Source: Achatina immaculata
Taxonomy: Eukaryota > Mollusca > Gastropoda > Stylommatophora > Achatinidae
Assembly (NCBI GenBank): GCA_009760885.1
Contig: CM019701.1
Location: forward strand, 15,396,282-15,460,281
Length of the DNA stretch: 64,000 nucleotides
Direction of reading: 5' to 3'
Part shown: piece after piece, positions 30,837 to 42,800 of the stretch
Numbering within the stretch: the first letter of the stretch is position 1
Layout: each line of letters starts with the position of its first letter
Program-made: the position numbers and the translations under genes
Notes under the pieces: generated by a model
What the model saw: only the letters and a program-made list of their open reading frames with translations
Databases searched by the model: none
Told to the model about the DNA's origin: nothing

Positions 30837-33800
30837 TGTCCAATAGGAACGCTTTTTACACTCAATATTCATAAATAAATGAAAAATCACCAAAACTATA
30901 GAAAACAAGTTCAATTCTTTCCAGACTAAATGTTTACGAAGAATTAGAAGAATATTTCCCCAAACACCATAAGAAATAACATCTTATTGGCAGAAATGCA
31001 GATGAAGCCACTGACAGCAATTATTGAGGAAAGACGCTGGCGATGGTTGGGACATGTGCTCCGAATGACTGACGACTCACTACCAAAAATAGCACTAAGA
31101 TGGACACCACAGGGGAACAGAAGTAAGGGTAGACCAAAAGAGATATGGAGAAGAACAACAGAAAGGATGTTGAGCAATAGAGGGCTCACCTGGGCAAGAA
31201 AACCTTTGCGGAAGCCCCATGTGCCTTGGGCACTTAAGGTTCAGAGAGAGAGAGAGAGAGAGAGAATAAGAGACACAAAGAGAGATATTCATAAGTAAAT
31301 GGTCTAATACAATGGTTCCAAATTAACAAATGTTCGCTGACCCCCTGCTTATCAAAATCCAACCACGGACCCTCATCCTTTGGAAAAGTTTCAGATCTCT
31401 ATGGTAGCTATGAGAATTTTTTTTTCAGAAAATATGGGCAAACTTTAATGAGTAAACCCTACACTACACTAAAACAATCCAGTACATCCTTGGTGATTTT
31501 TCGAAATGACAGTAATATAGTTAGGAAAAAATAGACAGTAATTAACATTCCTACTTGTTATGACAAACGAACAGAATATGAAATGTGTGACAGCTAACCA
31601 GCCTAAATATTGTGAGAGACAGATCAAGCGGCTTGTTATTACGAGCAAGCGCTTCAAATCTGGTTCAATATTTTCTGTTTTTAAACATGATTTTAAAACA
31701 AAAATCTTTCCTCCATATAGGATTCGCCGAAACACCGGGTGTTTAACATTTTAGAGTTAAAATTTTTAAAAAGCACCTTGAGTTTTTGTCATGGACCCCC
31801 CCCCCCCCCAAGAAGGCTCCGCGGACCATCAGTTGGGAACCACTGGTCTAATACAAATACAAGTTAGAAATAACATTCATGACTTACAACTGGATTTTTT
31901 TTCCTTCTCCCGTTTTAAAAATATGCCTTTAAATCATTTATCCCATAATGCACTAACATCCGTATGAACAGTGCATACTGGTGTCCCTGACCCTGCAGGT
32001 AAATATTCTCCAGTTTCAGAGGCAGTCTCTCCCCTCCCCCTCCCCCAAACACAAGAGCCATGTGTCTATATTTACATGGCTTGACATTACTGATGAAGCT
32101 GTGCGTCTTCTACAATACACAGCCATTGCACTGAAAGCAGTTCACTGTGAACTGTGCTTCCCCCCCTTGCTCCTGACTCAAATAAGAGATGAAAAAAGCT
32201 ACGTTTCCGTTCTCCCCTTTTCAGTGTCAAGAGATCCTCCATATGTAATCAGTCTTAAACTAAAAATAAATAAGTAAGTATTAATTAGCCTTACCTGGTC
32301 CAATAGAAAAGAATATCACAAAAGCCAGAATACAAAGGATGCTGGCTATGGAAAGCCAGCTGTACTGATTCTAGAAATACAAATATATATATAGTTAATA
32401 CTTGTTTCGATTCTTTATATCTGAAACGCCAAAATTTTAAACGAAAGTTGATATTTTTAGCATCAGCATAACTTTTAGGTCCAGAAACCAGTGTTGATGT
32501 AGATAAGCTGTCCCACGTTTTTTATGGTGCTCTTATCATCAGACTTAACCTCTAGGTCCAGAAACCAGTGTTGATGTAGATAAGCTGTCCCATGTTTTTG
32601 TGGTGCTCTTATCATCAGACTTAACCTCTAGATCCAGAAACCAGTGTTGATGTAGATAAGTAGTCCCACGTTTTTATGATGCTCTTATCATCAGACTTAA
32701 CCTCTAGGTCCAGAAACCACTGTTGATCTAGATAAGTTGTCCCACGTTTTTGTTGTGCTCTTATCATCAGACTTAACCTCTAGGTCCAGAAACCACTGTT
32801 GATGTAGATAAGTTGTCCCACGTTTTTGTTGTGCTCTTATCATCAGACTTAACCTCTAGGTCCAGAAACCACTGTTGATCTAGATAAGTTGTCCCACGTT
32901 TTTGTTGTGCTCTTATCATCAGACTTAACCTCTAGGTCCAGAAACCACTGTTGATCTAGATAAGTTGTCCCACGTTTTTGTTGTGCTCTTATCATCAGAC
33001 TTAACCTCTAGGTCCAGAAACCACTGTTGATGTAGATAAGCTGTCCCACGTTTTTATGGTGCTCTTATCATCAGATTTAACCTCTAGGTCCAGAAACCAC
33101 TGTTGATGTAGATAAGTTCTCTCATGTTTTTATGGTGCTCTTATCATCAGATTTAACCTCTAGGTCCAGAAACCAATGTTGATGTAGATAAGCTGTCCCA
33201 TGTTTTTATGGTGCTCTTATCATCAGACTTAACCTCTAGGTCCAGAAACCAATGTTGATGTAGATAAGCTGTCCCACGTTCTTGTGGTGTTCTTATCATC
33301 AGACCGTTGACCTCCTTCTATCTGGGTCAAGAGGTCTCCTCGCGTTGATGGAGCTTTCCTTGACGTCTGCTGAATATACAAGCCATTGTAAGCCACATAT
33401 ACCAGATGCGTATGTTTTAAAAATCAACATAGCATTAGTTGGCAGAGAAATCATGGCTGTAGCTCCTGTTATACCAGCTTTTTTTAACTGTTTCCTCTTG
33501 AAGTAATGATCTAGTCACATGGAAGCTTGAATAACTGTTATTTTGTCTACAGCACAAAGAATCACTGCGTAAACAATTTATCGTGTATGGCATAATCCAG
33601 TAAGAAAGGTAACTGCTTGGGTATAAAACGATCTTATCTTGCGGATTTGTTGCTGAACACCGTCTGATATTTACAACAATATTTCGTTTTTATTTTTTTT
33701 TTATATTAAATTATTGTCTCTTGCTGAAAATAAAATGATCTGTGTTGGAACTTCTCCCATTCTCTGGTACAGAACATTGACCACATCCCACTGAATCTTT

Positions 33801-36800
33801 CATCAATTTCTAGAAGAATCCAAGTTGAGACACTGGGCTTGCGTGTACACATCCACACATCTACCAGACAGATAGACAGACAGACAGACAGATATACTGT
33901 GTGTCTGTCACTCACCCTTAGTGCCAATGATACAGTGATAAGAAGTCCAGAGACAGCCACTCCACACTGACCAACAAGCTGCAAGATCCGCCTTCCTACT
34001 TTATCCATTAAGGGAATCGTTACAACTGACATGACAAGCATTGTTCCGCCCACTGCGCTGGTCAAGTACGTAGAGACAGACTCTGAGCCTGTGGCCACAG
34101 TAAACAGGCTTGTGGAGTAGAAAGCTATCTGTGGAAAATTGAAAGGCATACTGAGCCGCAGACAGTCACCATGGCATGGGAATCAAGGATGTTGCTTGGT
34201 CTTAACGCGGAGAAAACTAAATTCATGACAACTGCCAAAACAAATAAGGCAGCTGACATATATGTCAAAGAGGAAAAATTGGAAGAGATGGAGAGTTTTG
34301 AATATCTTGGATCACTGCTAACTAATAATGAAGATACAATGAGGGAAATTAAACGGAGGGCATCAATCGCTCTTCAGAAAATAAAACAACTAAAGAATCT
34401 GTGGAGAGGAGCAGGCATAACTACAAAAATCAGATTTTTAAGGGCATGCATCTTTCCCATCGCAACATATGCCTGTGAGACCTGGACACTTAACAAAACA
34501 GTTGAGAAACACATAAATGCCTTTGAATGTAAATGCTAAAGAAGATTCCTTCAAATACCATGGACACAAAAAAGAACAAATATATCTATACTACAAGAAC
34601 TTAATACTGAAGAATGTTGGCTAGTAAAGAAGATTAAATAGAGAAAACTTAAATATTCTGGACACATTAAACGCCATGAGAATTTAGATAAGACCGTCTT
34701 GGAAGGGCACATAATGGGAAAAAGAAAGAGAGAAAGACCAAAGCGAAGTTGGCTGCAAGACATCGTTTATAATCTGCAAATGGATGCATCAACAGCAGGG
34801 CATCTTGCTTACAACCGAGAGGCCTACAGAAGAGCTGTTAGGGAGGCAAAGTTCCGCAACGGACATACAAATGACTGACTGGGTTGGTCTTTGCTGCAAA
34901 TAATGTTCGTAAGAACAGGTTGTCCAGCAAATACAGCCTGTCTGAGTACATTGTGGAGCACGCTGGAAGCTTTCTTTTTGTTTTTTGTTTCAAAGAGTTT
35001 AAAAAACTGCCACTGACTATATTCAAAATAACTCGATGCTTGATTTGATTTTCATATTTCATTTCCAAAAGTTCCCCTAGGGAAGCAAAGGCAGAGGAGA
35101 TAGACGCTGGCAGCGGATGTTGTCCTGTCGACTGGCGCTGGCTGTAGAGCCTTTCCGCAATTCTATGCTCCGTGTGCTGAATGTAGGCTGTGCTGATGTT
35201 ATCTGTCCATGCCATCTTTTTTAGTCCGTCCAGAATTTTCTCTCTTTGTCTACCTCGATCTCTTTTGCCTTCTATCTTTACCGTTGTCGCAATGTACACT
35301 AGCTTTCTTCGACATAGAATGTGTCTTAAGGATCTGGATTATCTTTTTCTTATTTTTTGTTACTGTTTGTCTCGTCTCTCCAGGCTCTCTCACAACCTCC
35401 TCCTGTGATTTCTTTGCCGTCCATGGTAATAGTAGCATTCCTCTAATAAACTACATTTCAGTGACCTCCAGTTGACCTTGTACTTCATCAGCGCCTGACC
35501 ATGCCTCGGATCCGTACAATAAAATTGGCTCGATGTAGCCCTGGACTACTCTCTCCCTCACTCCCAGTGACAGAGGCTTGTTACACAGATCCCTTGTCAC
35601 CTCTATTGCTGGCATGCCTACCTCAGATGCTGCTGTTACCTACAACTTTGAAGGCAGCAAAACGTCACAGCCCGGGCCATGCAAATGCCAAGGGACATTG
35701 AGAGATTCTCAAAAAGAGTCAAATATCTCTACACATAATTTTGTTTAATGTTCTTTCTATAGTTTATGTCTTACTTTGACAGAGACAGCATTTTTCCTAA
35801 ATATTGGTTGTGTGTATTATCCTCCGTTGTTTCATTACTCATTGTTTTTCTCCCCTTTCTGGATTTTAAAGTCTTTTCTAAAACTGCATTATACACCCTC
35901 CTTTAGTTTTATTTCATGATAACGGAGTGCGATGATGATGATGATGATGATGAATACATGTTTCATTAAAATAGCTGATGCCACCGAAAATAGTAAAAAG
36001 TGTAATGACAACAATAATTGAAGTCAGCCATTATATATCAAGAGCAGAAATAATAATGACATTATGAAGTCTAATGTTGGTACTGATACGATTACCAATA
36101 TTGGTGATACTGGTAATGATAAGACTAGCAACACTGGTGATACTGGTAGTGATAAGATTAGCAATACTGGTTATACTGGTAGTGATAAGATTAGCAATAC
36201 TGGTGATACTGGTAGTGATAAGATTAGCAATATTGGTGATACTGGTTGTGATAAGATTAGTAATACTGGTGATACTGATAGTGATAAGATTAGCAATATT
36301 GGTTATACTGGTAGTGATAAGATTAGCAAAATTGGTGATACAAGTTGTGATAAGATTAGCAATATTGGTGATACTGGTTGTGATAAGATTAGTAATACTG
36401 GTGATACTGGTAGTGATAAGATTAGCAATATTGGTGATACTGACAATGATAAGATTTGCAATGTTAGTGATATTGGTAGTTGTAATATTTGCAGTAATGA
36501 TGATGGTGTAGTGATAAGATTTGAAATGTTGGTAATGATGGCAATGATAAGGTTTGAAATGTTGGTAATGATGGCAATGATAAGGTTTGAAATTTTGGTA
36601 ATGATGGCAATGATAAGATTTGAAATGTTGGTTATGATAAGGTTGCAGTGTTGGTAATAATAAGATCTGAAATGTTGGCTATGCTAGTAAGGATACAATT
36701 TACAACGTTGGTGATATTAGTGATGTTAAGATTTTAAGTGTTAGTGATGTTAAGATTTGAAGTGTTGGTGATGTTAGTCATGTTAAGATTTGAAGTGTTG

Positions 36801-39800
36801 GTGATGTTAGTGATGATAAGATTTGAAGTGTTGGCGATGGCCATCCTAAATATAACGATTAGCCATGCTGGTGATATTAATTATACTGATATAATGATCC
36901 GCTGGATAATTCTGGATGTTTTTGACGATTATAAGTTCGGTGCTGCTGTGTATGATAATGTAAGAGCTACTGATGTACTTTATTGTGATAATGTAAGAAA
37001 TACTGATGTACTTTATTGTGATAATGTAAGAGGTAGTGATGTACTTATTTGTGATAATGTAAGAGCTACTGATGTACTTTATTGTGATAATGTAAGAGCT
37101 ACTGATGTACTTAGTTGTGATAATGTAAGAGCTGCTGATGTACTTGGTTGTGATAATGTAAGAGCTACTGATGTACTTGGTTGTGATAATGTAAGAGCTG
37201 CTGATGTACTTTTGCTGTGATAATGGAAAAACTATTGAATTTGGTTGTAATAATGGAAGAGCTGTGTTAAGGCTATTTGCAAAGCTAAGATTAGCTCAGG
37301 TGCACGATACAGGTAATTGTGTGTGACTAAAGATACCTGATGATAATTATGTCAGTGATGGTTATGGTGGTGAGCATGAAGGTGGTAGCTACAGGGAGGT
37401 AGGTTTTACCCCATTGTTTCCAGTAAACTCCAGAGAAATGTGGAGGACTACCCCAATCAATAGCGGTCTCCTAAGATCAGACATCCTCAACAACTGAATG
37501 ATGGAAATCTGAGGAGAAAAAAAACGTTACTGGTTGGTTGGTTGGTTGGTTGGTCGGTCAGTTGGTCGGTTGGTTCGTTGGTTCGTTGGTTGACTGGCTG
37601 ATTGGTTGGTGGTTGGGGTTGGTTGGTTGGTTGGTTGGGGTTTGGGGTTGGTTGGATGGTAGGGTTTGGGGTTGGTTAATTGGTGTTTGGTGTTGGCTGG
37701 CTGGTTGTTTGGTTAGTTGGTTGGTGTTTGGGGTTGGTTGCTTGGAGTTTGAGGTTGGTTGGTTGGTTGGTTGGTTGGTTGGTTGGTTGGTTGGTTGGTT
37801 GGTTGGTTGGTTGGTTGGTTGGTTGGTTCGGGTTTGGTTAGGAGGAACCATCATCTTAGTTAGGAGGAACCATCATCTTAGTTAGGAAGGACCATCATCT
37901 TAGTTAGGAAGAACCATCATCTTAGTTAGGAAGGACCATCATCTTAGTTAGGAGGAACCATCATCTTAGTTAGGAAGAACCATCATCTTAGTTAGGAAGG
38001 ACCATCATCTTAGTTAGGAGGAACCATCATCTTAGTTAGGAGGAACCATCATCTTAGTTAGGAAGGACCATCATCTTAGTTAGGAGGAACCATCATCTTA
38101 GTTAGGAGGAACCATCATCTTAGTTAGGAAGGACCATCATCTTAGTTAGGAGGAACCATCATCTTAGTTAGGAGGAACCATCATCTTAGTTAGAAAGAAC
38201 CGTCATCTCTTTAGGAAACACACCCGTAGGTGCTCTCATCACCTCTTCAGTATCTCCTTTAATGTTAAAAGGTGGCTAATGACGCCCGTTCTTCGGTGAC
38301 TAACCTTCCTCTGGAGATCTTGATGAGTCGCTCTTTTCTCGCCACCCCAACTTTCACCTTAAACTGTTTCTCTATCAAAGACGGTTTTTCTTTACCCGTT
38401 GAGAACCCCAATAGATCTTCCATACCCCTGCGGTTGAGTTGCACGTGATGTCTTGTTCCCCTGGAAACACTGACAATAATCATTAGATAAACTTACCGTG
38501 CATGGAAATATGACCTGATTTCTGAGGCAGCTCCCCTGATCACATTGTGTCGAGTACCTGTTTCTACACAGCTGCAAGGCCACATCTCTTTGTGCCACAT
38601 CATCTGTTTTGAACTGGATCTCAGATTCCCCATCAAATAATAAATCAGACCTACCACAGAATCGCCATAAGAACACAAGCACTTCTCTGTATTCTCGTGG
38701 CTGAAGGAAATCTGGATCGACTGAAAGGAGTAGTAGAACAAACTACCTTCAGTCTGAAGATCCATGTCGATGTCCATTCAGCCCGTCCGACCCTCTAATG
38801 ATTTTCTAGAGCAAATTCATCTGTCTCTTGTTCTTGTTCTGGATACCATGAGACTAAACTGCCACCACCAGTGATGGAGATAATGATTTCTCTCGGTGAT
38901 TATGATAACTGGCAGGTGTAGTATAAGTCTGACCCATCCCAGCGAGCTGCCATATCATGGTTTTCAGTACGCTCCACCGCATATCTGTTTCTAGTCTGTC
39001 CTCCGTGCCACAGTGACAGCTTGGTAAGAAATTTGTAGAACGAGGTAAAGTATCAGGGACGGTCAAGAACCTCGTCTAGTGACAGATTTATCTTCAGAAG
39101 ACGAAGACGAAGAAGAAGAAGAAGACAATATCACGGCACGATTTAGCAGCAGCTACACCCAGAATTTACCTGCTCTGTTCCCAGTTTCATCTCTTGCCTG
39201 ATCTCCTCTACCCCGTCGTCAATATGTTCCTTGCCTCTCAGTTTTCCTAAAGCTGCAGAGTAAAGAATTGTAACAACTTTTTTTTTTTGGTTTCATGCAG
39301 CAGCAACTTTCTACTGATTATGATGATTTCGACGATGATAATGATGATGATGATTTATTTATACTGAAATATATCGTTGATAAGAGGAGAAAAAATGTTT
39401 AGAGTATAAAACATCATTGATAACAGTTTATGACAGTTAAAACATCGAAAAATTGTGCAGGTGCTATAAACGCAAAAATGTGCTACAGGGTGACACAAAT
39501 GAAACCCGCCCCCAATGGCTGGTAGCAACCACTTTCAACACATGTCGTCAGGAGACAGACAAAGGATGATAAAATGTATAAACTGTTCAAGATAAAAGCC
39601 TCTTCAAGTTACAAGTGCTGTTTCTTTAACATACTAAATGTAACTCAAATGTACAGTACATTGTTACTAATTAAAATTGTTACACTGTATTTTGTGGACT
39701 GGGCCGTTTTGGTTTTTTTTCTGTGCCACCTTGTACAATGTAACGGTCGTTTCTATGAGGCTGGAAGCAGAGAGAAGTTTGACTAAGGATATTTAGTTTC

Positions 39801-42800
39801 TGGATGTCGCTGAACAGAAAACTTCTTGACTGATTCCACCAATATTTGGCTAGCATGCAGTCGCTGGTACAAGACAAACTTCACTGGTGGGAGCTGAACA
39901 AGATGAAGGTAAAACACAAGATAATAATAATAAAAGAGAGACAAATACCTTTTCTTTTCGAAGCTTGAACTCCAAGGATAATAAAAAAAAGCAGACAAAT
40001 GCCTTTTCTTTTCAAAACCTGAACTCCAAGGATAATAATAAAAAAGAGACAAATGCCTTTTCTTTTCAAAACCTGAACTCCAAGGATAATAATAAAAAAG
40101 AGACAAATGTCTTTTCTTTTCAAAACCTGAACTCCAAGGATAATAATAAAAAAGAGACAAATGTCTTTTCTTTTCAAAGCCTGAACTCCAAGGATAATAA
40201 TAAAAAAGAGACAAATGTCTTTTCTTTTCAAAACCTGAACTCCAAGGATAATAATAAAAAAGAGACAAATGTCTTTTCTTTTCAAAGCCTGAACTCCAAG
40301 GATAATAATAAAAAAGAGACAAATGTCTTTTCTTTTCAAAACCTGAACTCCAAGGATAATAATAAAAAGAGACAAATGTCTTTTCTTTTCAAAACCTGAA
40401 CTCCAAGGATAATAATAAAAAGAGACAAATGTCTTTTCTTTTCAAAGCCTGAACTCCAAGGATAATAATAAAAGAGACAAATGTCTTTTCTTTTCAAAGC
40501 CTGAACTCCAAGGATATAATAAAAAAGAGACAAATGCCTTTTCTTTTCAAAACCTGAACTCCAAGGATAATAATAAAAAGAGACAAATGCCTTTTCTTTT
40601 CAAAACCTGAACTCCAAGGATAATAATAAAAAAGAGACAAATGCCTTTTCTTTTCAAAACCTGAACTCCAAGGATAATAATAAAAAAGAGACAAATGTCT
40701 TTTCTTTTCAAAACCTGAACTCCAAGGATAATAATAAAAAAGAGACAAATGTCTTTTCTTTTCAAAGCCTGAACTCCAAGGATAATAATAAAAAAGAGAC
40801 AAATGTCTTTTCTTTTCAAAACCTGAACTCCAAGGATAATAATAAAAAAGAGACAAATGTCTTTTCTTTTCAAAGCCTGAACTCCAAGGATAATAAAAAA
40901 GAGACAAATGTCTTTTCTTTTCAAAACCTGAACTCCAAGGATAATAAAAAAGAGACAATGTCTTTTCTTTTCAAAACCTGAACTCCAAGGATAATAATAA
41001 AAAAGAGACAAATGTCTTTTCTTTTCAAAGCCTGAACTCCAAGGATAATAATAAAAAAGAGACAAATGTCTTTTCTTTTCAAAGCCTGAACTCCAAGGAT
41101 AATAATAAAAAAGAGACAAATGCCTTTTCTTTTCAAAACCTGAACTCCAAGGATAATAATAAAAAAGAGACAAATGCCTTTTCTTTTCAAAACCTGAACT
41201 CCAAGGATAATAATAAAAAAGAGACAAATGCCTTTTCTTTTCAAAACCTGAAGGCTAAGGATAATAATGTTTGAAATGATCATGTCCGACGACTTGGGGC
41301 GGGGGGGGGGGAGGGGGAAGAGAGAGAAGCCAGGCTTGTACATCCTGGGTCCGGGGCTGACTAGAAGCCCCTGGGGCTTTGAACTTTAATGATGCAACTG
41401 ACACATTTGCCAGCATAAAAACAAAAAAGGTGTTTTATAATCATAAGCTAATATAAAATATAGCTGTATCAAACAATAAAAGAATAATTAAATACATAAA
41501 AAGCCACTTATATAAAAGTACTATGTGAGAGCTGCTTCCCCTGTTTGGATAGAGGGCCAATACTATCTGACGGCTGTGCCCTACGTGGCTCTCCAGTGCC
41601 CTGCAAATGCACACTTTCGCCCACGTGATCAGGTAATTAAAAAGTATCACTGATAAATCATACCGTGCCTGCCGACACACGTTCCTGTCACACCACAGGT
41701 AGGCACAAAGGTAAGCAACATAAAGCACATTACTTTTATGAGCTGTTTGTATAACGAATGTGGGAAGTTAGATGGAGGTGTATGCTTCAGTTTTTAGAAA
41801 GAATGAGGAAAGTGGGCAGAAACAAGAACGGCAGAAAGTAAGATAAAGACATACAAATAACGAACATACAACAATCCAATATTTCGGCAAAAGCCTTTTT
41901 TCCAATGATCAGATACAAAAACAATACAGCAGAAAAAAACACGGAAAACAGATTTTTAAAATATACTCAGCTTTTTTTTTTGGTCTCATCCTTGCACGAA
42001 AGGTCGAATAATAGGGGATATGGTGTTCGTGTCCATATGTTCCTTGACCTGTCAGCCCACTGGAGGGTGATGTGGTCAGCATCACGCCTGGCCACCGTTC
42101 CTTTCCCCAATTCTAGAAGAAGTGGGGGTACCCATTTCTACAGCTGGGTGACTGGGGCGCCTCTGGTCGGATATGAACCCCTGACCTTCACCATGAAACT
42201 AATGAGATAACCATTTCGTCATTCAGATACCCTCCTAGTACGAAAGACGGGCACAAACTGCGCCCAGGTAGACCTAGGAGAGCACAAAGTGGAAGCAAGC
42301 GATTGGTTGAGAAATGATGTAAACGAAGGATGAAAAAAAATGATACCATATTGTAAACAACATGGCGTTATGCCCTAGATAGCCCCAGATTGCTTTTCGC
42401 CATTTCTTATATCACACATAATGTAGGTGCTACCTTCATGCTTCTTATATCACACATAATGTAGGTGCTACCTTCACACTTCTTATATCACACATAATGT
42501 AGGTGCTACCTTCATGCTTCTTATATCACACATAATGTAGGTGCTACCTTCACACTTCTTATCACACATAATGTAGGTGCTACCTTCACACTTCTTATAT
42601 CACACATAATGTAGGTGCTACCTTCATGCTTCTTATATCACACATAATGTAGGTGCTACCTTCATGCTTCTTATATCACACATAATGTAGGTGCTACCTT
42701 CACACTTCTTATATCACACATAATGTAGGTGCTACCTTCATGCTTCTTATATCACACATAATGTAGGTGCTACCTTCACACTTCTTATATCACACATAAT

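Noticed and set aside
37529..37885. Frame rich in 'GWLVGWLVG', membrane-like
   Set aside because: Translation of a (GGTT)n microsatellite.
39783..41343. Long minus-strand frames repeating '[15 protein letters not shown]'
   Set aside because: They are a 54-bp minisatellite read through (54 is a multiple of 3), shift frame wherever a unit gains or loses a base, and lie antisense or intronic with no start or splice context.
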